The translations under genes were made by a program, and so were the position numbers. Below the pieces are notes generated by a model. That model did not search any database. It saw only the letters and a list, made by a program, of their open reading frames with translations, and was not told the origin of the DNA. A DNA stretch of 64,000 nt from Gymnothorax reevesii (taxonomy: Eukaryota; Chordata; Actinopteri; Anguilliformes; Muraenidae), in NCBI GenBank assembly GCA_029721435.1, contig CM056573.1, positions 71,180,001-71,244,000 on the forward strand. The letters are read 5' to 3'. Shown in pieces: positions 9,532-22,263 of this stretch (positions are counted from its first letter, which is position 1; every line of letters begins with the position of its first letter).

Positions 9532-12500
9532 ATGGTGTGCAGGCGCATATATAAGCCAGTTGCTGTCATGACGTCAGAATCAATTTGTTCTCCCATTTTG
9601 CAGGTAGAAATTGTGATTGTCACAGAGCTGTTCTTCTATTCATTTAGTTTATTTAGTAAGCTGGTTAGGATACCAGAAAAAGAAATTAATCAGAGGAAAT
9701 GGATGAATGTAAGTCAGGCTTTGGCAAAGCTTCAGGACATGAGTTCTTGTGAGTCAGATGGAGAAGAAATATCAGGGCTCAGTGATGCTTCTAGGTCTAG
9801 TGAATCCGACTCCGATTTTGAAACTGAATGCGATCGTGAGCCACACGGTAAAGGTATCACAGCTTCTGGGCAAACTAAGCCTTTGATGCCAGGAAGGTCA
9901 CCAAAACTGGATATTTATTCACGTCATAACGCTTAGGTTTCACAGCATAATTTCAAGTCCAAATACTTTGAAACATTTAAAATTAGCCACAATAGCCAAC
10001 AAATTGAAGCTTTAAAGCTCTGACCTCTATACTATTTAATCAATGAAGAATCTTAGCAAAACACCATTTATTGTCCTCTGAATTCTGAAAGTACTTTGAA
10101 ATGCTTTCACTGAGGCAACACCTCACAGCTTAAAAGTATTACAAAGAGTGGTGCATTTTTGTCAATAAAGAGGATGCAGCCATATTTCCACGTCATCCAT
10201 GCCATGATGAAGGGAGACGCAGTAGCGCAGTGGAGAGCATGGGCTTGACTTGGGATGGAAAGATTCTGTGTTCCAGTCCTTGCCTTAGCCTGTGCAAAGT
10301 GTTCTCAGGCAAAACTCTTCACTTCCACACTGCCTCACTCTACCCAGGTGTACAAATGGGTCCCAGCAAAATTGTCAGGGAAACTTGACTGAGAGCAGTG
10401 GGAGAACCCAAGTTGGACTAGTGTCCCATCGAGGGGGTTTAGCAATACTCCTATTTGCTTCATGTCACAGAAACCAGGGTTAAACACAGGCCTGGTGGGC
10501 CTCCAGGCATGACCTCCACGCCTGGTTAGAAATAGTCTTTATTCCGTCTGAGCAGCTGCTCATTTTGAAAACAAGAAGGGCACTTGGTAGAGCTCATACC
10601 TCCGCCAAGCCCACATGTAAGTATTATTGGTTCTGGATCCAGGAGAGTATCATCCAGACCAACAACAGCTGTGATTAGTTCCTCTTTTAGGGCAGATTCT
10701 ATTCAGTGCTGAAATTTTCGGAAAATCTGTTCATTACATAAGGACATACCGAATTGTTCCGAATATAAGACGATTCTGGATATGAGACTACTCCCCTTTC
10801 TCAAGTCATATTTTGGAAAAAATAGGGTTTTGTTGACAAAATCTTGTTTTAGTCACTAAAGAATAATAATCATCGCAAAAATTTCTTTGAAAATACTGAT
10901 AAAACAAACTGAAAGAAAAACCAATATAAAAGATTGCAGGCTGTTGTTTTGCGCCATCTATTGTTGTGAACATGTATTGAGTATAGACTATAAAACGCAC
11001 ACACAGGATGACTGTTATTGTTAGAAGCCTAGTCCACGGAAAATACGACGACCCCATTTCTCCGCTGTGACGTGTCTTTAATGGAACGGCGGAGGCGTCA
11101 AAGATAAAACAGGGTCACTTGAGCAAAAAGAGAGGAAATAGTAAACATGCCCGATGGACGAGAGATGCTAATTTACTGAGATTCCGCAGAGAAGTCACTG
11201 TTATGTCAAAGACGCAGAGTGCATCGTATGCCTGTTCCGTGGATATGTAAAAAGCACCGTTGCCATAAACATATCTCCCCAGCGGGCCACAGTACGAAGT
11301 AGATTCCCAGTCCGTCGTGGAAACATATACTGGTGTACGTGCGATTAGGTAGTGATTGTTTTTAAATTTCATTTGATTTCATTTGACACACTCTTTTTAC
11401 TTGAACAAAAGATTGACCGCGATTCCGTACCATGCTTTCTGTTAACGTTCTGACAAAATGTGGCAGCCCTCCATGCTTAGGGTCGGGCGTGTAAAGTCAC
11501 CGAACAGGCCTTGTGGTGACGTGTCTTAAATGGAACACTCGAGGCGTCATAAATCAGACCGGGTCACTTGAGCAGAAGAAAACAAAGGAGTAAACAAGCC
11601 CGATGGATGAGAGGTTCGAATTCTCTTGGATTCTGCTGAGAAGTCGCTTTGACGTCAAAGAGCCAGAGTGCATCGAATGTTCATTTTGTTGCTATAACAA
11701 CAGCACCGTTGCTATAAACAACTCTGCCCAGGGAGCCGACGGAAGAATGCTGATTCTCAGTCCGTGTCCAATGCTCATGGAAAGATGTCCAGGAGTACGT
11801 GCGATTTGGCAGTGATTTTATTTTTATGAAATTAGATTTTAATTGACTCACTCTTTGTTTAAACAAAAAAAAAATGCGCGATTCAGTAGCATGCTTTCTG
11901 TTTACGTATTGACAAAATGTGCCTGCCCTCCACTTAGCCGTCGGGCTTGTCTTGTGACCAAACAGGCTCTGCTGTGACGTGACTTAAATGGATCAGCGGA
12001 GGTTTCAAATTCTCCGGCAGCTACAGGTCTCAAAAAAGTTGGGACACTTGTAAAAAGGGGATTTAAAAGCATTGAATTTCTAAGAGAATCAGCTGAAAGA
12101 ACATTTAGCAAGTAATTAAGTTAACTGTCATCTGCTAGGCAACATGATTACTTATAAAAGGGTTGTCATTGAGAGGCTGAGTTTCTCAGAAGTAAAGATG
12201 GCCAGAAGCTCTCCCACCTGTGAAGGCTTGCATAAAAAAAAATGTTGAATACTTTAAAAACACTGCTCCTCGACGTGAAATTGCAAAGGCATTGAAGGTC
12301 TCATCATCTTCAGTACATGACATCATCAAAAGATTCAGAGTAACTGGAAAAATCTCTGCCTGTAAGGGACTAGGCCGAGACCTTTACTGGATGCCCTTTA
12401 TCTTTGGACCCTCAGATACCACTGCATCACTCACCGGCATGATTCTTGGGATTCTGCAATAATAGAGAAAGAAAAAACATCACTGATTATACCTAGAACT

Positions 12501-12716
12501 GCCACAAGGTCATTCTGACCTCCATTAGTCCCAGTGCAAAAGAATGTAAATGGACTATATAGGGGCTGACTATGGAGCTAGTCAGATTGGCAGCTCAAAG
12601 CACTTGACAGTAGCCTAATACCTCACGTATGCCCATTTATGCACCACATTCATACACTGACGGCTACGCAAGGCAGTCAACTGCATCTTGGTTGACTGAA
12701 TTTTGTTACTTTTAGA
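9532..12716 (+). repeat. Macrosatellite unit u4
   Basis: ORF remnant 9532-9936 (A112S), SINE 10215-10523, E1 from 11064, A-tract 10, Tc1 fossil 12003-12457. Variants shared only with u17 are ACCCAAGTTGG in the SINE, TTTCGGAAAATC, GTTTTGTTGAC, GGGGATTTAAAAG, CTGCTAGGCAAC, and a GAA in place of the TAA stop in the Tc1 frame. Its last ~60 bp reads GCACCACATT instead of GCAACACATT. Confidence 0.95.
12220..12462 (+). pseudogene. Tc1-like HTH fragment with reopened frame, u4
   Basis: In this unit the TAA that interrupts the Tc1-like helix-turn-helix in other copies is GAA, so an 80-codon frame runs from the A9 tract (KKNVEYFKNTAPRREIAKAL) through the recognition helix (VSSSSVHDIIKRFRVTGKIS) to a stop at 12460. 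The start ATG at 12220 is in the wrong frame relative to the original MARSSP start, and the C-terminal 25 codons are out of frame with Tc1 proteins. It lacks the catalytic domain. A DNA-binding peptide is conceivable but there is no evidence of expression. The same state is found in u17. Confidence 0.6.
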
Positions 12717-15700
12717 ATGGTGTGCAGGCGCGTATATAAGCCAGTTGCTGTCATGACGTCAGAATCAATTTGTTCTCCCATTTTGCAGGTAGAAATTGTG
12801 ATTGTCACAGAGCTGTTCTTCTATTCATTAAGTTTATTTAGTAAGCTGGTTAGGATACCAGAAAAAGAAATTAATCAGAGGAAATGGATGAATGTAAGTC
12901 AGGCTTTGGCAAAGCTTCAGGACATGAGTTCTTGTGAGTCAGATGGAGAAGAAATATCAGGGCTCAGTGATGCTTCTAGGTCTAGTGAATCCGACTCCGA
13001 TTTTGAAACTGAATGCGATCGTGAGCCACACGGTAAAGGTATCACAGCTGCTGGGCAAACTAAGCCTTTGATGCCAGGAAGGTCACCAAAACTGGATATT
13101 TATTCACGTCATAACGCTTAGGTTTCACAGCATAATTTCAAGTCCAAATACTTTGAAACATTTAAAATTAGCCACAATAGCCAACAAATTGAAGCTTTAA
13201 AGCTCTGACCTCTATACTATTTAATCAATGAAGAATCTTAGCAAAACACCATTTATTGTCCTCTGAATTCTGAAAGTACTTTGAAATGCTTTCACTGAGG
13301 CAACACCTCACAGCTTAAAAGTATTACAAAGAGTGGTGCATTTTTGTCCATAAAGAGGATGCAGCCATATTTCCACGTCATCCATGCCATGATGAAGGGA
13401 GACGCAGTAGCGCAGTGGAGAGCATGGGCTTGACTTGGGATGGAAAGATTCTGTGTTCCAGTCCTTGCCTTAGCCTGTGCAAAGTGTTCTCAGGCAAAAC
13501 TCTTCACTTCCACACTGCCTCACTCTACCCAGGTGTACAAATGGGTCCCAGCAAAATTGTCAGGGAATCTTGACTGAGAGCAGTGGGAGAACCCGAGTTG
13601 GACTAGTGTCCCATCGAGGGGGTTTAGCAATACTCCTATTTGCTTCATGTCACAGAAACCAGGGTTAAACACAGGCCTGGTGGGCCTCCAGGCATGACCT
13701 CCACGCCTGGTTAGAAATTGTCTTTATTCCGTCTGAGCAGCTGCTCATTTTGAAAACAAGAAGGGCACTTGGTAGAGCTCATACCTCCGCCAAGCCCACA
13801 TGTAAGTATTATTGGTTCTGGATCCAGGAGAGTATCATCCAGACCAACAACAGCTGTGATTAGTTCCTCTTTTAGGGCAGATTCTATTCAGTGCTGAAAT
13901 TTTCTGAAAATCTGTTCATTACATAAGGACATACCGAATTGTTCCGAATATAAGACGATTCTGGATATGAGACTACTCCCCTTTCTCAAGTCATATTTTG
14001 GAAAAAATAGGGTTTTGATGACAAAATCTTGTTTTAGTCACTAAAGAATAATAATCATCGCAAAAATTTCTTTGAAAATACTGATAAAACAAACTGAAAG
14101 AAAAACCAATATAAAAGATTGCAGGCTGTTGTTTTGCGCCATCTATTGTTGTGAACATGTATTGAGTATAGACTATAAAACGCACACACAGGATGACTGT
14201 TATTGTGAGAAGCCTAGTCCACGGAAAATACGACGACCCCATTTCTCCGCTGTGACGTGTCTTTAATGGAACGGCGGAGGCGTCAAAGATAAAACAGGGT
14301 CACTTGAGCAAAAAGAGAGGAAATAGTAAACATGCCCGATGGACGAGAGATGCTAATTTACTGAGATTCCGCAGAGAAGTCACTGTTATGTCAAAGACGC
14401 AGAGTGCATCGTATGCCTGTTCCGTGGATATGTAAAAAGCACCGTTGCCATAAACATATCTCCCCAGCGGGCCACAGTACGAAGTAGATTCCCAGTCCGT
14501 CGTGGAAACATATACTGGTGTACGTGCGATTAGGTAGTGATTGTTTTTAAATTTCATTTGATTTCATTTGACACACTCTTTTTACTTGAACAAAAGATTG
14601 ACCGCGATTCCGTACCATGCTTTCTGTTAACGTTCTGACAAAATGTGGCAGCCCTCCATGCTTAGGGTCGGGCGTGTAAAGTCACCGAACAGGCCTTGTG
14701 GTGACGTGTCTTAAATGGAACACTCGAGGCGTCATAAATCAGACCGGGTCACTTGAGCAGAAGAAAACAAAGGAGTAAACAAGCCCGATGGATGAGAGGT
14801 TCGAATTCTCTTGGATTCTGCTGAGAAGTCGCTTTGACGTCAAAGAGCCAGAGTGCATCGAATGTTCATTTTGTTGCTATAACAACAGCACCGTTGCTAT
14901 AAACAACTCTGCCCAGGGAGCCGACGGAAGAATGCTGATTCTCAGTCCGTGTCCAATGCTCATGGAAAGATGTCCAGGAGTACGTGCGATTTGGCAGTGA
15001 TTTTATTTTTATGAAATTAGATTTTAATTGACTCACTCTTTGTTTAAACAAAAAAAAAATGTGCGATTCAGTAGCATGCTTTCTGTTTACGTATTGACAA
15101 AATGTGCCTGCCCTCCACTTAGCCGTCGGGCTTGTCTTGTGACCAAACAGGCTCTGCTGTGACGTGACTTAAATGGATCAGCGGAGGTTTCAAATTCTCC
15201 GGCAGCTACAGGTCTCAAAAAAGTTGGGACACTTGTAAAAAGGGGCTTTAAAAGCATTGAATTTCTAAGAGAATCAGCTGAAAGAACATTTAGCAAGTAA
15301 TTAAGTTAACTGTCATCTGCTGCGCAACATGATTACTTATAAAAGGGTTGTCATTGAGAGGCTGAGTTTCTCAGAAGTAAAGATGGCCAGAAGCCCTCCC
15401 ACCTGTGAAGGCTTGCATAAAAAAAAATGTTGAATACTTTAAAAACACTGCTCCTCGACGTTAAATTGCAAAGGCATTGAAGGTCTCATCATCTTCAGTA
15501 CATGACATCATCAAAAGATTCAGAGTAACTGGAAAAATCTCTGCCTGTAAGGGACTAGGCCGAGACCTTTACTGGATGCCCTTTATCTTTGGACCCTCAG
15601 ATGCCACTGCATCACTCACCGGCATGATTCTTGGGATTCTGCAATAATAGAGAAAGAAAAAACATCACTGATTATACCTAGAACTGCCACAAGGTCATTC

Positions 15701-15901
15701 TGACCTCCATTAGTCCCAGTGCAAAAGAATGTAAATGGACTATATAGGGGCTGACTATGGAGCTAGTCAGATTGGCAGCTCAAAGCACTTGACAGTAGCC
15801 TAATACCTCACGTATGCCCATTTATGCAACACATTCATACACTGACGGCTACGCAAGGCAGTCAACTGCATCTTGGTTGACTGCATTTTGTTACTTTTAG
15901 A
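12717..15901 (+). repeat. Macrosatellite unit u5
   Basis: ORF remnant 12717-13121 (I6V, F38L), SINE 13400-13708, E1 from 14249, A-tract 10, Tc1 fossil 15188-15642. The TATA-like site reads GCGTATATAAG. Variants shared with u18 are GGGAATCTTGAC, AGAAATTGTC, ATTGTGAGAAG, AATGTGCGATTC after the A-tract, and AAGCCCTCCC in the Tc1 fossil (the last also in u14). Confidence 0.95.
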
Positions 15902-18900
15902 ATGGTGTGCAGGCGCATATATAAGCCAGTTGCTGTCATGAGGTCAGAATCAATTTGTTCTCCCATTTTGCAGGTAGAAATTGTGATTGTCACAGAGCTG
16001 TTCTTCTATTCATTTAGTTTATTTAGTAAGCTGGTTAGGATACCAGAAAAAGAAATTAATCAGAGGAAATGGATGAATGTAAGTCAGGCTTTGGCAAAGC
16101 TTCAGGACATGAGTTCTTGTGAGTCAGATGGAGAAGAAATATCAGGGCTCAGTGATGCTTCTAGGTCTAGTGAATCCGACTCCGATTTTGAAACTGAATG
16201 CGATCGTGAGCCACACGGTAAAGGTATCACAGCTGCTGGGCAAACTAAGCCTTTGATGCCAGGAAGGTCACCAAAACTGGATATTTATTCACGTCATAAC
16301 GCTTAGGTTTCACAGCATAATTTCAAGTCCAAATACTTTGAAACATTTAAAATTAGCCACAATAGCCAACAAATTGAAGCTTTAAAGCTCTGACCTCTAT
16401 ACTATTTAATCAATGAAGAATCTTAGCAAAACACCATTTATTGTCCTCTGAATTCTGAAAGTACTTTGAAATGCTTTCACTGAGGCAACACCTCACAGCT
16501 TAAAAGTATTACAAAGAGTGGTGCATTTTTGTCAATAAAGAGGATGCAGCCATATTTCCACGTCATCCATGCCATGATGAAGGGAGACGCAGTAGCGCAG
16601 TGGAGAGCATGGGCTTGACTTGGGATGGAAAGATTCTGTGTTCCAGTCCTTGCCTTAGCCTGTGCAAAGTGTTCTCAGGCAAAACTCTTCACTTCCACAC
16701 TGCCTCACTCTACCCAGGTGTACAAATGGGTCCCAGCAAAATTGTCAGGGAAACTTGACTGAGAGCAGTGGGAGAACCCGAGTTGGACTAGTGTCCCATC
16801 GAGGGGGTTTAGCAATACTCCTATTTGCTTCATGTCACAGAAACCAGGGTTAAACACAGGCCTGGTGGGCCTCCAGGCATGACCTCCACGCCTGGTTAGA
16901 AATAGTCTTTATTCCGTCTGAGCAGCTGCTCATTTTGAAAACAAGAAGGGCACTTGGTAGAGCTCATACCTCCGCCAAGCCCACATGTAAGTATTATTGG
17001 TTCTGGATCCAGGAGAGTATCATCCAGACCAACAACAGCTGTGATTAGTTCCTCTTTTAGGGCAGATTCTATTCAGTGCTGAAATTTTCTGAAAATCTGT
17101 TCATTACATAAGGACATACCGAATTGTTCCGAATATAAGACGATTCTGGATATGAGACTACTCCCCTTTCTCAAGTCATATTTTGGAAAAAATAGGGTTT
17201 TGATGACAAAATCTTGTTTTAGTCACTAAAGAATAATAATCATCGCAAAAATTTCTTTGAAAATACTGATAAAACAAACTGAAAGAAAAACCAATATAAA
17301 AGATTGCAGGCTGTTATTTTGCGCCATCTATTGTTGTGAACATGTATTGAGTATAGACTATAAAACGCACACACAGGATGACTGTTATTGTTAGAAGCCT
17401 AGTCCACGGAAAATACGACGACCCCATTTCTCCGCTGTCACGTGTCTTTAATGGAACGGCGGAGGCGTCAAAGATAAAACAGGGTCACTTGAGCAAAAAG
17501 AGAGGAAATAGTAAACATGCCCGATGGACGAGAGATGCTAATTTACTGAGATTCCGCAGAGAAGTCACTGTTATGTCAAAGACGCAGAGTGCATCGTATG
17601 CCTGTTCCGTGGATATGTAAAAAGCACCGTTGCCATAAACATATCTCCCCAGCGGGCCACAGTACGAAGTAGATTCCCAGTTCGTCGTGGAAACATATAC
17701 TGGTGTACGTGCGATTAGGTAGTGATTGTTTTTAAATTTCATTTGATTTCATTTGACACACTCTTTTTACTTGAACAAAAGATTGACCGCGATTCCGTAC
17801 CATGCTTTCTGTTAACGTTCTGACAAAATGTGGCAGCCCTCCATGCTTAGGGTCGGGCGTGTAAAGTCACCGAACAGGCCTTGTGGTGACGTGTCTTAAA
17901 TGGAACACTCGAGGCGTCATAAATCAGACCAGGTCACTTGAGCAGAAGAAAACAAAGGAGTAAACAAGCCCGATGGATGAGAGGTTCGAATTCTCTTGGA
18001 TTCTGCTGAGAAGTCGCTTTGACGTCAAAGAGCCAGAGTGCATCGAATGTTCATTTTGTTGCTATAACAACAGCACCGTTGCTATAAACAACTCTGCCCA
18101 GGGAGCCGACGGAAGAATGCTGATTCTCAGTCCGTGTCCAAAGCTCATGGAAAGATGTCCAGGAGTACGTGCGATTTGGCAGTGATTTTATTTTTATGAA
18201 ATTAGATTTTAATTGACTCACTCTTTGTTTAAACAAAAAAAAAAAAAAAAATGCGCGATTCAGTAGCATGCTTTCTGTTTACGTATTGACAAAATGTGCC
18301 TGCCCTCCACTTAGCCGTCGGGCTTGTCTTGTGACCAAACAGGCTCTGCTGTGACGTGACTTAAATGGATCAGCGGAGGTTTCAAATTCTCCGGCAGCTA
18401 CAGGTCTCAAAAAAGTTGGGACACTTGTAAAAAGGGGCTTTAAAAGCATTGAATTTCTAAGAGAATCAGCTGAAAGAACATTTAGCAAGTAATTAAGTTA
18501 ACTGTCATCTGCTGCGCAACATGATTACTTATAAAAGGGTTGTCATTGAGAGGCTGAGTTTCTCAGAAGTAAAGATGGCCAGAAGCTCTCCCACCTGTGA
18601 AGGCTTGCATAAAAAAAAATGTTGAATACTTTAAAAACACTGCTCCTCGACGTTAAATTGCAAAGGCATTGAAGGTCTCATCATCTTCAGTACATGACAT
18701 CATCAAAAGATTCAGAGTAACTGGAAAAATCTCTGCCTGTAAGGGACTAGGCCGAGACCTTTACTGGATGCCCTTTATCTTTGGACCCTCAGATGCCACT
18801 GCATCACTCACCAGCATGATTCTTGGGATTCTGCAATAATAGAGAAAGAAAAAACATCACTGATTATACCTAGAACTGCCACAAGGTCATTCTGACCTCC

Positions 18901-19078
18901 ATTAGTCCCAGTGCAAAAGAATGTAAATGGACTATATAGGGGCTGACTATGGAGCTAGTCAGATTGGCAGCTCAAAGCACTTGACAGTAGCCTAATACCT
19001 CACGTATGCCCATTTATGCAACACATTCATACACTGACGGCTACGCAAGGCAGTCAACTGCATCTTGTTACTTTTAGA
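15902..19078 (+). repeat. Macrosatellite unit u6
   Basis: ORF remnant 15902-16306, SINE 16585-16893, E1 from 17434, A-tract 17, Tc1 fossil 18380-18834. It carries the u1/u6/u19 haplotype: TGAGGTCA, CACGTG at E1, AAGCTCATGG in E2, GTTCGTCGTGG in E1 and CCAGCATGATT in the Tc1 fossil (u19 ends before that last marker). The 15-bp deletion lies at its 3' edge. Confidence 0.95.
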
Positions 19079-22000
19079 ATGGTGTGCAGGCGCATATATA
19101 AGCCAGTTGCTGTCATGAGGTCAGAATCAATTTGTTCTCCCATTTTGCAGGTAGAAATTGTGATTGTCACAGAGCTGTTCTTCTATTCATTTAGTTTATT
19201 TAGTAAGCTGGTTAGGATACCAGAAAAAGAAATTAATCAGAGGAAATGGATGAATGTAAGTCAGGCTTTGGCAAAGCTTCAGGACATGAGTTCTTGTGAG
19301 TCAGACGGAGAAGAAATATCAGGGCTCAGTGATGCTTCTAGGTCTAGTGAATCCGACTCCGATTTTGAAACTGAATGCGATCGTGAGCCACACGGTAAAG
19401 GTATCACAGCTGCTGGGCAAACTAAGCCTTTGATGCCAGGAAGGTCACCAAAACTGGATATTTATTCACGTCATAACGCTTAGGTTTCACAGCATAATTT
19501 CAAGTCCAAATACTTTGAAACATTTAAAATTAGCCACAATAGCCAACAAATTGAAGCTTTAAAGCTCTGACCTCTATACTATTTAATCAATGAAGAATCT
19601 TAGCAAAACACCATTTATTGTCCTCTGAATTCTGAAAGTACTTTGAAATGCTTTCACTGAGGCAACACCTCACAGCTTAAAAGTATTACAAAGAGTGGTG
19701 CATTTTTGTCAATAAAGAGGATGCAGCCATATTTCCACGTCATCCATGCCATGATGAAGGGAGACGCAGTAGCGCAGTGGAGAGCATGGGCTTGACTTGG
19801 GATGGAAAGATTCTGTGTTCCAGTCCTTGCCTTAGCCTGTGCAAAGTGTTCTCAGGCAAAACTCTTCACTTCCACACTGCCTCACTCTACCCAGGTGTAC
19901 AAATGGGTCCCAGCAAAATTGTCAGGGAAACTTGACTGAGAGCAGTGGGAGAACCCGAGTTGGACTAGTGTCCCATCGAGGGGGTTTAGCAATACTCCTA
20001 TTTGCTTCATGTCACAGAAACCAGGGTTAAACACAGGCCTGGTGGGCCTCCAGGCATGACCTCCACGCCTGGTTAGAAATAGTCTTTATTCCGCCTGAGC
20101 AGCTGCTCATTTTGAAAACAAGAAGGGCACTTGGTAGAGCTCATACCTCCGCCAAGCCCACATCTAAGTATTATTGGTTCTGGATCCAGGAGAGTATCAT
20201 CCAGACCAACAACAGCTGTGATTAGTTCCTCTTTTAGGGCAGATTCTATTCAGTGCTGAAATTTTCTGAAAATCTGTTCATTACATAAGGACATACCGAA
20301 TTGTTCCGAATATAAGACGATTCTGGATATGAGACTACTCCCCTTTCTCAAGTCATATTTTGGAAAAAATAGGGTTTTGATGACAAAATCTTGTTTTAGT
20401 CACTAAAGAATAATAATCATCGCAAAAATTTCTTTGAAAATACTGATAAAACAAACTGAAAGAAAAACCAATATAAAAGATTGCAGGCTGTTGTTTTGCG
20501 CCATCTATTGTTGTGAACATGTATTGAGTATAGACTATAAAACGCACACACAGGATGACTGTTATTGTTAGAAGCCTAGTCCACGGAAAATACGACGACC
20601 CCATTTCTCCGCTGTTACGTGTCTTTAATGGAACGGCGGAGGCGTCAAAGATAAAACAGGGTCACTTGAGCAAAAAGAGAGGAAATAGTAAACATGCCCG
20701 ATGGACGAGAGATGCTAATTTACTGAGATTCCGCAGAGAAGTCACTGTTATGTCAAAGACGCAGAGTGCATCGTATGCCTGTTCCGTGGATATGTAAAAA
20801 GCACCGTTGCCATAAACATATCTCCCCAGCGGGCCACAGTACGAAGTAGATTCCCAGTCCGTCGTGGAAACATATACTGGTGTACGTGCGATTAGGTAGT
20901 GATTGTTTTTAAATTTCATTTGATTTCATTTGACACACTCTTTTTACTTGAACAAAAGATTGACCGCGATTCCGTACCATGCTTTCTGTTCACGTTCTGA
21001 CAAAATGTGGCAGCCCTCCATGCTGAGGGTCGGGCGTGTAAAGTCACCGAACAGGCCTTGTGGTGACGTGTCTTAAATGGAACACTCGAGGCGTCATAAA
21101 TCAGACCGGGTCACTTGAGCAGAAGAAAACAAAGGAGTAAACAAGCCCGATGGATGAGAGGTTCGAATTCTCTTGGATTCTGCTGAGAAGTCGCTTTGAC
21201 GTCAAAGAGCCAGAGTGCATCGAATGTTCATTTTGTTGCTATAACAACAGCACCGTTGCTATAAACAACTCTGCCCAGGGAGCCGACGGAAGAATGCTGA
21301 TTCTCAGTCCGTGTCCAATGCTCATGGAAAGATGTCCAGGAGAACGTGCGATTTGGCAGTGATTTTATTTTTATGAAATTAGATTTTAATTGACTCACTC
21401 TTTGTTTAAACAAAAAAAAAATGCGCGATTCAGTAGCATGCTTTCTGTTTACGTATTGACAAAATGTGCCTGCCCTCCACTTAGCCGTCGGGCTTGTCTT
21501 GTGACCAAACAGGCTCTGCTGTGACGTGACTTAAATGGATCAACGGAGGTTTCAAATTCTCCGGCAGCTACAGGTCTCAAAAAAGTTGGGACACTTGTAA
21601 AAAGGGGCTTTAAAAGCATTGAATTTCTAAGAGAATCAGCTGAAAGAACATTTAGCAAGTAATTAAGTTAACTGTCATCTGCTGCGCAACATGATTACTT
21701 ATAAAAGGGTTGTCATTGAGAGGCTGAGTTTCTCAGAAGTAAAGATGGCCAGAAGCTCTCCCACCTGTGAAGGCTTGCATAAAAAAAAATGTTGAATACT
21801 TTAAAAACACTGCTCCTCGACGTTAAATTGCAAAGGCATTGAAGGTCTCATCATCTTCAGTACATGACATCATCAAAAGATTCAGAGTAACTGGAAAAAT
21901 CTCTGCCTGTAAGGGACTAGGCCGAGACCTTTACTGGATGCCCTTTATCTTTGGACCCTCAGATGCCACTGCATCACTCACCGGCATGATTCTTGGGATT

Positions 22001-22263
22001 CTGCAATAATAGAGAAAGAAAAAACATCACTGATTATACCTAGAACTGCCACAAGGTCATTCTGACCTCCATTAGTCCCAGTGCAAAAGAATGTAAATGG
22101 ACTATATAGGGGCTGACTATGGAGCTAGTCAGATTGGCAGCTCAAAGCACTTGACAGTAGCCTAATACCTCACGTATGCCCATTTATGCAACACATTCAT
22201 ACACTGACGGCTACGCAAGGCAGTCAACTGCATCTTGGTTGACTGCATTTTGTTACTTTTAGA
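19079..22263 (+). repeat. Macrosatellite unit u7
   Basis: ORF remnant 19079-19483, open upstream to 19016 as in u2, SINE 19762-20070, E1 from 20611, A-tract 10, Tc1 fossil 21550-22004. The first ~400 bp match u2 and u15 (TGAGGTCA and the silent GAC at codon 76). From E1 on it follows the u9-u13 type (GTTACGTG), so it is a recombinant between two unit classes. CTGTTCACGTTC near 20990 is private. Confidence 0.95.

Larger units (their letters stand above)
3147..18506 (+). repeat. Higher-order repeat block, copy 1 (u2-u6)
   Basis: About 15.36 kb that recurs at 48642-64000 with unit-specific variants in the same order. The left edge lies between 2892 (A in CCAGCATG, where u14 has G at the matching place) and the 15-bp deletion near 3147, which both copies share. 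The right edge is not reached because the second copy runs off the window. Confidence 0.93.
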
